This document shows, one piece after another, positions 1-9,381 of a stretch of 64,000 nucleotides of DNA (positions are counted from its first letter, which is position 1; every line of letters starts with the position of its first letter). This DNA is from Pseudomonas frederiksbergensis (GTDB lineage: Bacteria > Pseudomonadota > Gammaproteobacteria > Pseudomonadales > Pseudomonadaceae), in contig NZ_MOBR01000044.1 in assembly GCF_003732705.1 (NCBI RefSeq), positions 150,758 to 214,757 of the forward strand, written 5' to 3'. A program made the position numbers and the translations under genes. Under the pieces are notes generated by a model. The model was not told the origin of the DNA. It searched no databases and saw only the letters and a list, made by a program, of their open reading frames with translations.

Positions 1-57
1 TTCAAGCTGCAAGCCGCGCGCCGTTAACTTGCAGCTTGCAGCTTAAAGCTAGTAGCT
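1..57. repeat. Imperfect palindromic AAGCTGCAAG intergenic repeat, copy 1
   Basis: The first bases are built from repeated CAAGCTGCAAG and CTTGCAGCTT words and can fold back on themselves. The element sits directly after the stop of the LysR gene that ends at 49. A related sequence occurs near 33274-33352, beside the fumarase gene. No coding sequence is visible in it. It may be the edge of a longer element that starts outside the window. Confidence 0.5.
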
Positions 58-957
58 GCCTTTATCCCATTCCGGTTCTTCGGGGAATCTGAGCACCAGG
101 AAGTCCAGCATGCTGCGCATTGTCGATGGCATGTGTTTGCGTGAGGCGTAGACCGCGTACATGTTCATCTGCCGCGGTTCGGCGTGGGGCAGCAGGCGGA
201 TCAGTTCGCCGCTGTGGATATGCACGCCGGCCTGGTAGCTGGGCAGCATCGCGATGCCGGCGCCGGCCATGGTCGCGCGCAGCAGGGTGCTGGCCTCGTT
301 GGCGCTGATATTGCCCTGTACCGGCACCGACACCTGTTCGCCGTCCTGCTCGAAATGCCAGAGGCTTTTGCCGAAGTAGGAGTGGGTCAGGCAGTTGTGC
401 TGGCTCAACTCCTCGACCCGCTGGGGCGTCGGGTGTTCTTCCAGGTAGGCCGGGGAGGCGCAGATCACCGAGCGGCACACCGTCAGTCGGCGGGCGATCA
501 GGTTCGGGTCCAGGTCATTGCTGGTGCGGATCGCCAGGTCGATGCGTTCGTCCACCAGGTTCACGGTGCGGTCGATCATTTGCATGTCGATGCTGACGCC
601 GGGGTAGCGCTTGACGTAAGCGGCCATAGCATCCGCCAATTGTGCCTGGCCGAATGAGGTACTGACGCTGATCCGCAGCAAGCCACGGGGCGCTTCGTCC
701 GGTTCGCTGATGGCGGCTTGCATATCCGTGGTCAAGTCGAGCATCTGCCGACAGCGCGGCAGGATTTCGCTGCCCGCCGCCGTCAGGCTCAACTTGCGCG
801 TGGTGCGGTGCATCAACCGGGCGCCAACCCAATCCTCCAGCTCCGCCAGATACCGCGACACCACCGGCCGCGACAGGTCCAGGTGATCGGCCGCCGCTGA
901 CTGGCTGCCCAGGTCCACCACCGAGACAAACACCTGCATTGCTTGAAGACGATCCAT
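49..957 (-). CDS. LysR family transcriptional regulator
   Basis: The 302-aa protein has the usual LysR layout. An N-terminal winged helix-turn-helix spans about residues 1-60 (it begins MDRLQAMQVFVSVVDLGS and contains SRPVVSRYLAELE). A substrate-binding domain of the LysR type fills about residues 90-295. Length is normal for the family. It is divergent from the metallo-beta-lactamase-fold gene at 1073, with about 115 bp between them. LysR proteins commonly control the divergent neighbour, so regulation of the genes at 1073 and 2015 is inferred. The effector is unknown. Confidence 0.9.
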   Translation of the reverse strand: MDRLQAMQVFVSVVDLGSQSAAADHLDLSRPVVSRYLAELEDWVGARLMHRTTRKLSLTAAGSEILPRCRQMLDLTTDMQAAISEPDEAPRGLLRISVSTSFGQAQLADAMAAYVKRYPGVSIDMQMIDRTVNLVDERIDLAIRTSNDLDPNLIARRLTVCRSVICASPAYLEEHPTPQRVEELSQHNCLTHSYFGKSLWHFEQDGEQVSVPVQGNISANEASTLLRATMAGAGIAMLPSYQAGVHIHSGELIRLLPHAEPRQMNMYAVYASRKHMPSTMRSMLDFLVLRFPEEPEWDKGSY

Positions 958-1072
958 GATTTGCCCACTTTTAGAAACAAACTATGTTCAAGCATCGCAT
1001 TTTTTGTACTGAGATTGGCAACTAAGCTCTGTCCCCATCGCCAGACACGGCAATCGGACAACGGAGCAACAG

Positions 1073-1954
1073 ATGATCGGTTTCACCGCAATCAAGCGCA
1101 TTCTCCTGGCAACCGCCACCCTCGGCTTCGCGGCTCACGCTGCGGCGGCTTCGACCCTGACCCTGGATGTCTACAACCCGGGCGACAAGGCGATTTTCCC
1201 GGTGACGTCGGTGCTGGTCAGTGGCAAGAAAGAGGCGATCCTGGTGGACGCGCAGTTCGGCAAATCCCAGGCCGAACAAGTGGTGCAGAAAATCCGCGCC
1301 AGCGGCAAGCAACTGACCACCATCTACATCAGCCACGGTGACCCGGATTACTACTTCGGCCTAGACACCCTGACCGCCGCGTTCCCGAACGCCAAGGTGT
1401 TGGCCACGCAGCCGACCGTGGACCACATCAAGCAAACCGTCGACGGCAAACTGGCGTTCTGGGGGCCGAAAATGGGCGCCGACGTGCCGGCCAAAACCAT
1501 CGTGCCGGGCGTGCTCAAGGGCGACAGCCTGATGCTCGAAGGGCAGAAATTGCAGGTGATGGGCCTGGACGGCAAGCAGCCGGATCGCAGTTTTGTGTGG
1601 ATTCCGTCGATCAAGGCTGTGGTCGGTGGTGTGGTTGTCGCGGAAAACATCCACGTATGGATGGCGGATACGCAGACCGCGCAGTCCCATGCCGATTGGC
1701 TGACGACGCTGCATTCGATCGAAACCCTGAAACCGAAAACCATCGTGCCGGGTCACTACCTGGGTGAGAGCGCCCGTTCCCTGGCTGCTGTGCAATTTAC
1801 GGCTGAGTACATCAAGGCGTTCGACGAAGAAACCGCCAAGGCCAAAGATTCTGCTGAACTGATCGCAGCCATGAAAAAACGCTACCCGACCCTGGGCGAA
1901 GAAAGCTCCTTGGAACTGAGCGCCAAAGTCGCCAAGGGCGAGATGAAGTGGTAA
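1073..1954 (+). CDS. Exported metallo-beta-lactamase-fold hydrolase, variant metal site
   Basis: The 293-aa protein starts with a Sec signal peptide (KR at residues 8-9, hydrophobic LLATATLGFAAHAAAA, cleavage near residue 26). The MBL fold follows: an early strand ILVDAQFG at about residues 55-62, then YISHGDPDYYFG at about residues 84-95, and a C-terminal GHYLG. The canonical HxHxDH zinc motif is replaced by HxDxDY, so metal ligation must differ from classical lactamases. The first Asp of the classical strand motif is kept. It probably acts in the periplasm; the substrate is unknown. It lies 60 bp before the NAD(P)-binding gene at 2015, likely as one unit under the divergent LysR gene. Confidence 0.8.
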   Translation: MIGFTAIKRILLATATLGFAAHAAAASTLTLDVYNPGDKAIFPVTSVLVSGKKEAILVDAQFGKSQAEQVVQKIRASGKQLTTIYISHGDPDYYFGLDTLTAAFPNAKVLATQPTVDHIKQTVDGKLAFWGPKMGADVPAKTIVPGVLKGDSLMLEGQKLQVMGLDGKQPDRSFVWIPSIKAVVGGVVVAENIHVWMADTQTAQSHADWLTTLHSIETLKPKTIVPGHYLGESARSLAAVQFTAEYIKAFDEETAKAKDSAELIAAMKKRYPTLGEESSLELSAKVAKGEMKW

Positions 1955-2014
1955 TCCGCTGACCCTGATCGCCCTGATCAAAACCTGCCACACCTTACCC
2001 AACTGGAGAACGTC

Positions 2015-2629
2015 ATGAGCAAAATCGCAATCATCGGTGCCACCGGTCGTGCCGGTAGCCAACTGTTGGAAGAAGCCCTGCGTCGCGGTCACAGCGTTAC
2101 CGCCATCGCTCGCGACACCTCGAAGATCGGCCAGCGTGCCGGTGTGGTCAGCAAGAACGTTGACGCACTGGATGCCGAAGCGCTGCAAGCCGCTGTTGCC
2201 GGGCATGACGTGGTGATCAGTGCTGCGCATTTCTCGACCTTGCCGGCCAGTGCCGTGATCGGGCCGGTAAAGAAGGCTGGGGTCAAACGCTTGCTGGTGG
2301 TGGGTGGGGCCGGTTCGTTGTTGCTGCCCAATGGCACTCGTGTGATCGACAGCGAAGGCTTCCCCGAGGAGTACAAGGCTGAGGCCAGTGCCGGGGCGTT
2401 GTTCCTGGAGAACCTGCGCAAGGAGCAGGAACTGGACTGGACGTTCGTGTCGCCGTCGGCGGAGTTTGTTGAAGGTGAGCGCACCGGCAAGTTCCGGATC
2501 GGCAAGGATGATTTGCTGGTCAGCGCAGAAGGCCGGAGCTGGATCACGTTCGCCGATTATGCGATTGCGCTGCTGGATGAAGTGGAAATGCCGAAGCATT
2601 CGCGGCAGCGGTTTGCCGTGGGGTATTGA
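2015..2629 (+). CDS. NAD(P)-dependent oxidoreductase, NAD(P)H-binding Rossmann family
   Basis: The 204-aa cytoplasmic protein begins with the dinucleotide-binding motif GATGRAG (residues 8-14) within MSKIAIIGATGRAGSQLLEE, typical of atypical short-chain dehydrogenases of the NmrA/SDR-a5 type. VVISAAHFS and LLVVGGAGSL are later strands of the Rossmann fold. The length suits the single-domain NAD(P)H-binding group (PF13460 type). A good ribosome binding site (CTGGAGAACGTC) precedes the ATG. It follows the MBL-fold gene on the same strand. Substrate not identifiable. Confidence 0.85.
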   Translation: MSKIAIIGATGRAGSQLLEEALRRGHSVTAIARDTSKIGQRAGVVSKNVDALDAEALQAAVAGHDVVISAAHFSTLPASAVIGPVKKAGVKRLLVVGGAGSLLLPNGTRVIDSEGFPEEYKAEASAGALFLENLRKEQELDWTFVSPSAEFVEGERTGKFRIGKDDLLVSAEGRSWITFADYAIALLDEVEMPKHSRQRFAVGY

Positions 2630-2637
2630 GATCCACT

Positions 2638-2748
2638 GATCGTTCCCACGCTCTGCGTGGGAATGCCTCACCGGACGCTCTGCGTTCGGCTCTGGATGGG
2701 ACGCGGAGCGTCCCGGGCTGCATTCCCACGCGGAGCGTGGGAACGATC
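2638..2748. repeat. GATCGTTCCCACGC palindromic intergenic element, copy 1 (111 bp)
   Basis: The element begins GATCGTTCCCACGC and ends GCGTGGGAACGATC, so its ends are inverted copies. It also contains internal smaller palindromes around CGGAGCGTCCCG. A second copy lies at 17471-17580. It sits between the stop of the gene ending at 2629 and the convergent LysR gene ending at 2747, and could act as a bidirectional terminator-like hairpin. Confidence 0.8.
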
Positions 2749-3628
2749 AGCGTACAGCGGCCTGTTCTACCAACCACCCCAACAATTCCTGCAACTTCGG
2801 CGAAGGCGCCGGCTTCTGCGGCAATACCAGGTAATACCCCAACCCGGTTTTCACCTTCAATTCAAACGGCATGACCAGCCGCCCGGCGCTCAAATCATCG
2901 CCGATCAACGACCAATCCCCAATCGCCACCCCCGTCCCTTGGGACGCCATCGACATCGCCAAATCCAGCGTTTCAAAGTGTTGGCCTTTGCCGACATTGC
3001 TCAAGTGCACATCCGCCGTGGTCAGCCACGCCTTCCAGTCGCGCTCATCGCGAGTCGGGTGCAGCAGCATGTGTTGTTCCAGATCTTCCGGCGCCTGCAA
3101 CGGCACCGGCCCTTCGAGATAGGGTTTGGAACACACCGGCGTCAGTTGCTCATCGAACAAGCGATGGGACGCCAGTGACGTATCCGGTGGTACGCCGTAG
3201 ATCACCGCCGCATCAAACTGCTCACGATGAAAATCCACGCCATGCCGCACCGTCGTGGTCAGTTCCACCGGCACGTCCGGGCGTTCCTTTTGCCATTGCA
3301 TCAGGCGCGGCAACAACCAGCGCATCACGCAGGTCGGGGCCTTGAGTTGCAGGGTTTCGCGCTTGACGCCGATCTGCTCAACCGCCTCGCCGATCAAGCC
3401 GAAAATCTGTTGAACCCGTGGCAGCCACTCCCGTCCTTCGGCGGTCAGTTCCAGGCCTCGGGCCTGGCGAATGAACAACTCATACCCTAGGTGATCTTCC
3501 AGCCCGGCGATCTGGCGACTCACCGCGCCCTGGGTGATGTGCAACTGCTCAGCCGCCCGGGTGAAGTTGCAACATTGGGCCGTGATCAGAAAAGTGTGCA
3601 GGGCGGGCAGGGGAGGCAGTCGTTTCAT
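2747..3628 (-). CDS. LysR family regulator, GcvA-like
   Basis: This is a 293-aa LysR protein. The N-terminal helix-turn-helix includes AEQLHITQGAVSRQIAGLEDHLG at about residues 25-48, which with the LPPLPALHTF start is typical of the GcvA-like branch. The substrate-binding domain follows from about residue 90. It is divergent from the decarboxylase gene at 3788 with about 160 bp between starts, so control of the decarboxylase-dehydrogenase-ABC importer cluster is the natural inference. Confidence 0.88.
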   Translation of the reverse strand: MKRLPPLPALHTFLITAQCCNFTRAAEQLHITQGAVSRQIAGLEDHLGYELFIRQARGLELTAEGREWLPRVQQIFGLIGEAVEQIGVKRETLQLKAPTCVMRWLLPRLMQWQKERPDVPVELTTTVRHGVDFHREQFDAAVIYGVPPDTSLASHRLFDEQLTPVCSKPYLEGPVPLQAPEDLEQHMLLHPTRDERDWKAWLTTADVHLSNVGKGQHFETLDLAMSMASQGTGVAIGDWSLIGDDLSAGRLVMPFELKVKTGLGYYLVLPQKPAPSPKLQELLGWLVEQAAVR

Positions 3629-3787
3629 GAGGACCCAAGGTATGACGTGAGGACATGGCTAGTATGACTTTTTATCCATTGTTGCGGCTACGTGCCGCCC
3701 GTTCCAATGAGGCCATCCCTGGGCTTGCCTTCGCATCATAAACACTGCGCGGGCCCGGCGTCTCAAACGAACAAAAAGGGCAAAGAC

Positions 3788-5425
3788 ATGGCGACGTGCG
3801 GCGAAGTATTGGTCAAGTTACTCGAAGACTACGGGGTCGAGCAGGTGTTCGGCATTCCCGGGGTGCATACCGTTGAGTTGTATCGCGGGCTGGCCCGTTC
3901 GAGTATCAACCACGTCACCCCGCGTCACGAACAGGGCGCCGGTTTCATGGCCGACGGCTATGCGCGCACCAGCGGCAAACCGGGCGTGTGCTTCATCATC
4001 ACCGGCCCGGGCATGACCAACATCACCACGGCGATGGGCCAGGCGTATGCCGACTCGATCCCGATGCTGGTGATCTCCAGCGTGCAAACCCGCAACCAAT
4101 TGGGCGGCGGGCGCGGCAAGCTGCATGAGCTGCCAAACCAGAGCGCACTGGTCGGCGGCGTGGCGGCGTTCTCCCACACCCTGATGTCGGCGTCCGAATT
4201 GCCGGGCGTGTTGGCCCGTGCGTTTGCGCTGTTCCAGGCCGGGCGTCCGCGCCCGGTGCACATTGAAATTCCGTTGGATGTATTGGTGGAAGAGGCCGAC
4301 GACTTGCTCGCCAGCGTCCCGGTCAACATCGACCGCGCCGGTGCTGCGCCGAGTGCCGTTTCGCGCATGACCGAGTTGCTGGCGGTTGCCAAACGTCCAC
4401 TGATCCTGGCCGGTGGCGGCGCCATCGAAGCCGCTGCCGAGCTGACTGAATTGGCGGAATTGCTCGACGCACCGGTTGCGCTGACCATCAACGCCAAAGG
4501 CATGCTCGAATCCAACCATCCACTGCTGATCGGTTCGACCCAAAGCCTGGTCGCCACTCGCGCCCTGGTCGCCGAGGCCGACGTCGTGCTGGCCATCGGC
4601 ACCGAACTGGCCGAGACCGACTACGACGTGACCTTCGCCGGCGGTTTCGAAATCCCCGGCAAACTGCTGCGCGTCGACATCGACCCGGACCAGACCGTGC
4701 GCAACTACCCGCCGCACGTGGCGCTGGTGTCCGACTCGCGCAACGCCGCCCAAGCCCTGCTCAGCGCGCTGTCCCACAAATCGTTGGCCGAGCGCCGCAA
4801 CGATTGGGGTCAGGTGCGTGCCGCGCGGTTGCGTGAAGAACTCGCCGCGACCTGGGATGCGCCGACCCTGGCTCAAACCCGTTTCCTCGAAACCGTCCTC
4901 CACGAATTACCGGATGCGGTGTTCGTCGGCGATTCGACCCAACCGGTGTACACCGGCAACCTGACCTTCAACCCGGAACGTCCGCGCCGCTGGTTCAACT
5001 CGTCCACCGGTTACGGCACCCTGGGTTATGCCTTGCCGGCAGCGATTGGCGCCTGGCTTGGCGGCAGCGCTGAAAGCGGTTCGCGTCCTCCTGTTGTGTG
5101 CCTGATCGGCGACGGCGGCCTGCAATTCACCCTGCCGGAACTGGCCAGCGCCGTGGAAGCGCGCACGCCAGTGATCGTGCTGCTGTGGAATAACCAGGGC
5201 TACGAAGAGATCAAGAAATACATGGTCAATCGCGCCATCGAACCGGTGGGCGTGGACATCTACACCCCGGACTTTGTCGGTGTGGCCAAGGCCCTGGGTT
5301 GCGCCGCCGAAGCGGTCAACGGTGTCGAGCAACTGCGCAGCGCCTTGCGCGCCGCCACCGACCGCCAAGGCCCGACCCTGATTGAAATCGATCAGACCCA
5401 GTGGATGAAGGCGGTGTCGAAATGA
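3788..5425 (+). CDS. aruI: Thiamine-diphosphate 2-oxo acid decarboxylase, 5-guanidino-2-oxopentanoate decarboxylase type
   Basis: The 545-aa protein has the three domains of ThDP enzymes: an N-terminal pyrimidine-binding domain with the catalytic Glu in TPRHEQGAGFMADGYAR, a central domain, and a C-terminal pyrophosphate-binding domain with LIGDGGLQF...NNQGYEE. It resembles AruI, which decarboxylates 2-ketoarginine to 4-guanidinobutyraldehyde in the arginine transaminase pathway. The start at 3788 (MATCGEVLVKLLEDYG) fits the family start; an in-frame upstream extension to 3692 looks non-coding. The stop overlaps the start of the aldehyde dehydrogenase (ATGA), implying coupled translation. No AruH-type aminotransferase is present here, so the true substrate may be another 2-oxo acid. 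Confidence 0.78.
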   Translation: MATCGEVLVKLLEDYGVEQVFGIPGVHTVELYRGLARSSINHVTPRHEQGAGFMADGYARTSGKPGVCFIITGPGMTNITTAMGQAYADSIPMLVISSVQTRNQLGGGRGKLHELPNQSALVGGVAAFSHTLMSASELPGVLARAFALFQAGRPRPVHIEIPLDVLVEEADDLLASVPVNIDRAGAAPSAVSRMTELLAVAKRPLILAGGGAIEAAAELTELAELLDAPVALTINAKGMLESNHPLLIGSTQSLVATRALVAEADVVLAIGTELAETDYDVTFAGGFEIPGKLLRVDIDPDQTVRNYPPHVALVSDSRNAAQALLSALSHKSLAERRNDWGQVRAARLREELAATWDAPTLAQTRFLETVLHELPDAVFVGDSTQPVYTGNLTFNPERPRRWFNSSTGYGTLGYALPAAIGAWLGGSAESGSRPPVVCLIGDGGLQFTLPELASAVEARTPVIVLLWNNQGYEEIKKYMVNRAIEPVGVDIYTPDFVGVAKALGCAAEAVNGVEQLRSALRAATDRQGPTLIEIDQTQWMKAVSK

Positions 5426-6870
5426 CTTTTCCAACAACGCTGGACGGTCTCTATATCGACGGCCAATGGTCGGCGGGCAGCGAACACCTGCGCGTGATCA
5501 ACCCGGCCACCGAAGCCCTGTTGACCACCGTGAATGGCGGCGATGAGACAGCCGTCGATCAAGCCGTCCACGCCGCGACCAACGCCTTCACGGACTGGTC
5601 GAAAACCACCGGCACCGAACGCGGCGCGATCCTGCGCCGCATCGCTGCTGGCGTAGCGGCGGGTCGCGAACAGCTGATGCATTTGCAGTCGAGCAACAAC
5701 GGCAAACCGCTGTTCGAAGCGGCCATCGATGTGGACGACGTGATCGCCACGTTCGAGTACTACGCCGGTCTGGCTGAAGGCCTGGACGCCAAGCAGGACA
5801 GCTCCGTCGAGTTGCCAAGCGACGACTTCAGTGCGCGCTTGCGCCGTGAACCGTGCGGCGTGGTCGGCCTGATCGTGCCGTGGAATTTCCCGATGGTCAC
5901 CACCGCCTGGAAACTCGCCCCGGCCCTGGCTGCCGGCTGCTGCGTGGTGCTCAAGCCGTCGGAAGTCACGCCGCTGCCGGAGCTGGAACTGGCCGCGATC
6001 ATCGCCGAGGCCGGCCTGCCTAAAGGCGTGTTCAACCTGGTTTGCGGAACTGGTCTGGCGGTCGGCGCGCCGCTGTCGGCGGATCCGCGCATTGCCAAGA
6101 TTTCCTTCACCGGCAGCAACGCGGTGGGCGTTCAGGTGATGCAACGCGCCGCCGAAACCGTGAAGGGCGTAAGCCTGGAACTGGGCGGTAAATCCTCGCT
6201 GCTGGTGCTCAAGGACGCCGACGTCGAATTGGCCGTGGAACTGGCCTGCGGCGGTGGTTTCTTCAACGCCGGGCAGATGTGTTCCGCCACCAGCCGCGTG
6301 CTGGTCGCCGATGAACTGGCGGATGAATTCCTGATTCGTTTGCAGGCCCGGGCCGAAGCGATTCGCGTGGCCGACCCGTTCGACCCGAACGTGGAAATGG
6401 GCGCGCTGGTCAATCAGGCGCAATACCAGCGTGTACTCGGCCACATCGATCGCGGTTTGAGCGCGGGCGCCAAGCTGATTTGCGGCGGCAATCGTCCAGC
6501 GGATCTGCCGCGCGGTTATTTTTTGCAGCCGACAATCTTCACCGAAGTGCCCCTCGACAGTGCGCTGTGGTGTGAAGAGATTTTCGGGCCGGTGATCTGC
6601 GTGCGCAGTTTTGCCTCTGAAGCCGAAGCAATTGCCCTGGCCAACGACAGCCAGTTCGGCCTGGTGGCCAGTGTGGTCAGCCGTGACAACGCAGCGGCGG
6701 ATCGGGTCGCCAACGCTCTGCAGGCGGGCCTTGTGTGGATCAACGCGCCGCAAGTGATCTTCCCGCAGACCGCTTGGGGTGGCTACAAACAGAGCAGCAT
6801 CGGCCGCGAGTTGGGGCCGTGGGGTTTGCAGGCGTTCCAGGAAATCAAACACGTGATTCGGACCGTCTGA
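5422..6870 (+). CDS. NAD(P)-dependent aldehyde dehydrogenase
   Basis: The 482-aa protein is a full-length aldehyde dehydrogenase. It shows PWNFPM of the substrate tunnel, the nucleotide-binding FTGSNAVG, the general-base Glu in SLELGGKS and the catalytic Cys in FNAGQMCSA. The ATG at 5422 overlaps the decarboxylase stop (ATGA), which decides the start over an in-frame GTG at 5401. Its likely role is oxidation of the aldehyde made by the upstream decarboxylase, for example 4-guanidinobutyraldehyde to 4-guanidinobutyrate. The sequence does not fix the substrate. Confidence 0.85.
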   Translation: MTFPTTLDGLYIDGQWSAGSEHLRVINPATEALLTTVNGGDETAVDQAVHAATNAFTDWSKTTGTERGAILRRIAAGVAAGREQLMHLQSSNNGKPLFEAAIDVDDVIATFEYYAGLAEGLDAKQDSSVELPSDDFSARLRREPCGVVGLIVPWNFPMVTTAWKLAPALAAGCCVVLKPSEVTPLPELELAAIIAEAGLPKGVFNLVCGTGLAVGAPLSADPRIAKISFTGSNAVGVQVMQRAAETVKGVSLELGGKSSLLVLKDADVELAVELACGGGFFNAGQMCSATSRVLVADELADEFLIRLQARAEAIRVADPFDPNVEMGALVNQAQYQRVLGHIDRGLSAGAKLICGGNRPADLPRGYFLQPTIFTEVPLDSALWCEEIFGPVICVRSFASEAEAIALANDSQFGLVASVVSRDNAAADRVANALQAGLVWINAPQVIFPQTAWGGYKQSSIGRELGPWGLQAFQEIKHVIRTV

Positions 6871-6881
6871 TCGCCTTTCAC

Positions 6882-6982
6882 TGTAGGAGCGAGCCTGCTC
6901 GCGAAGGACGTTAACGATGACGCGGGGATGCCTGAATAAACGCGGCGCCCGTGCGCTATTCGCGAGCAGGCTCGCTCCCACA
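6882..6982. repeat. REP doublet (REPIN)
   Basis: Two inverted REP half-elements, TAGGAGCGAGCCTGCTCGCG and its near reverse complement, are separated by about 60 bp. This is the usual Pseudomonas REPIN layout. It lies between the aldehyde dehydrogenase and the solute-binding protein gene. The remaining bases up to 7168 hold the leader of the importer; no gene was seen there. Confidence 0.9.
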
Positions 6983-7168
6983 TGAGGCATGCGTTGGCGT
7001 CATGGCTTCAATGAGTTTTTATCGATAGTCAGGTGTTTTGCACGACCTCAGGATGAACCCGTCGGCTCAGCTCAAGTCCTTTCAAACCGGGGGCTGGAAG
7101 CAGATCCGACCGCGCGGATGCAACGGTTGCGACCAACCTCATACTTACAAAAACAAAGGGAGTCCTTC

Positions 7169-8272
7169 ATGGGCCAGCATGATCTGAACAGACGTCAATT
7201 CATCAAAACCGTGGGCGTGGCTTCGGTTGCAGCGGCGGCCATGAGCATGCCCTTCATCCGTGCCAATGCCAGCGACACCCGTTTCCAGGGCAAAACCCTG
7301 CGCCTGCTGACCTGGTCCGATGACACCGGCCTGGCCGCATTGCGCAATATCGCGGCGACTTTCGAAGCCAAGTACGGCTGCAAAGTCATCGCCGACCGCA
7401 CTGGCAGCACCTCGGAAATGGTCGCCAAACTCAAGGCCGGCGGTGATCGTCCGCAGTACGACATCATCACCCTGGCGGGCGTCGGTGCCGAAGGCCTGGC
7501 CGCCGCCGATCTTCTGGAAAAGCCCGACCTCAACCGCATCCCCAACCTGGTGGACGTGCCGGAGAAATACCGCACCGGCGCCAATGGTCACGGCATCGGT
7601 TACCTGCTGTGGTGCAACAGCCTGGTCTACAGCACTCGCACCCAGACTGAAGCGCCAACCAGTTACGCCGCGCTGTGGGACGCCGAGTTGGCGCCGAACA
7701 TTTTCCTGCCGCCGCCGAACTGGACCGAAGCGATGGACCTGATCATCATCGCCGCCAAACTGGCCGGGGGTGACGAACACAACATCGAGCCGGGCTTCAA
7801 GAAACTTGCGGAGCTGAAAGATCGCGTGGTCACGTTGGGCGAAAACCCGAACCAGATTGCCGAGCTGTTCCGCACCGGTTCCCTGGACATGGGCGGCCTC
7901 TACGCCCCGGCGTTTTTCCCGAAACAGATCCGCGACCCGGCCTACGGTCTGAGCGCAACCTTTGGCATGAAGGAAGGTTTCTACACCGACCTGATGCAAT
8001 CGGTAATGCCGAAAAATCGTCCGGGCGATACCGACCTGGCCTACGCCTTCATCAACCACTCTCTGGACCCGCTGGTGCAGGGCAAGATGGCCGAAGACAT
8101 CTACAACGGCCCGGTCAACGCCAAGGCGATCATCTCCGCCGAAGCGCGCAAGAGCCCGTACATCCTCACGCCAGAGCAGATTGCCGACAAGGCGATCATG
8201 CACGACAACGCCTTCCTGGCCACCGTGCATGACCAATGGATTCGTCGCTACACGGAAATCTTTTCTTCCTGA
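7169..8272 (+). CDS. Periplasmic solute-binding protein of a polyamine-type ABC importer
   Basis: The 367-aa protein has a twin-arginine signal (NRRQFIKTVGVASVAAAAM at about residues 7-25), so Tat export is predicted. The mature part is a PotD/POPT-type binding protein: LRLLTWSDDTGLAAL, YDIITLAG, and repeated two-lobe features. The start at 7169 follows a clear GGGAG ribosome site and places the Tat motif near the N-terminus. Two permeases and an ATPase follow on the same strand. Context with the decarboxylase and dehydrogenase suggests a guanidino compound, amino acid or polyamine as ligand (inferred). Confidence 0.85.
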   Translation: MGQHDLNRRQFIKTVGVASVAAAAMSMPFIRANASDTRFQGKTLRLLTWSDDTGLAALRNIAATFEAKYGCKVIADRTGSTSEMVAKLKAGGDRPQYDIITLAGVGAEGLAAADLLEKPDLNRIPNLVDVPEKYRTGANGHGIGYLLWCNSLVYSTRTQTEAPTSYAALWDAELAPNIFLPPPNWTEAMDLIIIAAKLAGGDEHNIEPGFKKLAELKDRVVTLGENPNQIAELFRTGSLDMGGLYAPAFFPKQIRDPAYGLSATFGMKEGFYTDLMQSVMPKNRPGDTDLAYAFINHSLDPLVQGKMAEDIYNGPVNAKAIISAEARKSPYILTPEQIADKAIMHDNAFLATVHDQWIRRYTEIFSS

Positions 8273-8315
8273 TTGAGTGGTGAACACCGATTTCGAAATC
8301 ACCACAAATCCCCCA

Positions 8316-8404
8316 GTGGGAGCGAGCCTGCTCGCGAATGCGGACTGACATTCACCATTGATGTCGACTGACAGATCGCTTTCGCGAGCAGGCTCGCTCC
8401 CACA
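8316..8404. repeat. REP doublet (REPIN)
   Basis: GTGGGAGCGAGCCTGCTCGC and its inverted copy TTTCGCGAGCAGGCTCGCTC flank a short spacer. It separates the binding-protein gene from the first permease. Such structures often stabilise upstream mRNA, which would favour excess binding protein over permease. Confidence 0.9.
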
Positions 8405-8469
8405 AGGGGGGTGGAGGTGGATTCAAGGGCTGTGTTTGCCAGCTGCTTTCCATTGACGAGACTCTTGCT

Positions 8470-9381
8470 ATGGAACACCAACCACATCTGACTCATCCGG
8501 TCGCCGTCGCGCCAGCGCCTTCGCGCCGGGGTGTGTCGCCGACCACCCGCGCCTGGCTTTTTCTGTCGCCGTCGATGCTGTTTCTCGGCGTGCTGATTGC
8601 CGCGAGCCTGCTGGTACTGCGCATGAGCGTCGGCACCAAAGGCGCGGAGTGGACCGGGTTCAGCCTGGCCAGTTACGCGCAGTTGCTCGAACCGTACTAC
8701 CTCAAATCCCTGATGCTGACCCTGCGCCTGGCGTTGTTCAGCGCAGTGATCGCGGTGCTGTTGGCGATCCCGGTGGCCTACACCATGTCGCGGCTGACGT
8801 CGCCGTTTATCCGGCGGATCTTCCTCGCGGCGGTGTTGCTGCCATTGCTGGTCAACCTGCTGCTGCAAAGCTACGGCTGGCTGGTGATTCTCGGCCCGGC
8901 CGGGATGCTCAATCAGGCGCTGTTGGGTCTGGGTTTGATCAAGCGCCCGATCATGCTGCTCTACAACCAGAACGGCGTGTTGATGGGCCTGGTGCAAACC
9001 GCGTTCCCGCTGGCCGTGCTGCCGATTGCCAGCGCCATGCGCGGCGTTGCTCGCACCTATGAAGAAGCCGCCGCCACTCTCGGCGCCAGTCGCTTTCAGG
9101 TATTCCGCCAAGTGGTGTTGCCGATGAGTCTGCCGGGGATCATCACCGGCGCAACGTTGGTGTTCGCCTACAACGCCAGCAGCTTCGTGGTGCCGTTGCT
9201 GCTCGGCGGTCGTCGCGTGCCGATGCTCGCGGTCATGGTGCATGACCAGATCGCCCCGCTGATGAACTGGCCCGCCGCGTCCGCTGCCGGTGTGGTGTTG
9301 ATCGTCACCACCCTGGCGATCATGACCTTGTCCGAATACATCACCGGCCGTCGTCGGCGCATGCTGGAGGCTTCGCAATGA
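8470..9381 (+). CDS. ABC importer inner-membrane permease (PotB type)
   Basis: The 303-aa membrane protein has about six transmembrane segments after a basic cytoplasmic N-terminus. The EAA loop that contacts the ATPase is visible as YEEAAATLGASRFQVFRQVVLPMSLPG at about residues 197-223. It belongs to the spermidine/putrescine/thiosulfate permease group. The last codons overlap the second permease start at 9378 (ATGA), a sign of one operon. Confidence 0.9.
   Translation: MEHQPHLTHPVAVAPAPSRRGVSPTTRAWLFLSPSMLFLGVLIAASLLVLRMSVGTKGAEWTGFSLASYAQLLEPYYLKSLMLTLRLALFSAVIAVLLAIPVAYTMSRLTSPFIRRIFLAAVLLPLLVNLLLQSYGWLVILGPAGMLNQALLGLGLIKRPIMLLYNQNGVLMGLVQTAFPLAVLPIASAMRGVARTYEEAAATLGASRFQVFRQVVLPMSLPGIITGATLVFAYNASSFVVPLLLGGRRVPMLAVMVHDQIAPLMNWPAASAAGVVLIVTTLAIMTLSEYITGRRRRMLEASQ

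Noticed and set aside
1361..2671. Long minus-strand frame opposite the MBL-fold and Rossmann genes.
   Set aside because: Its composition is typical of antisense high-GC frames and the plus-strand genes are recognisable families.
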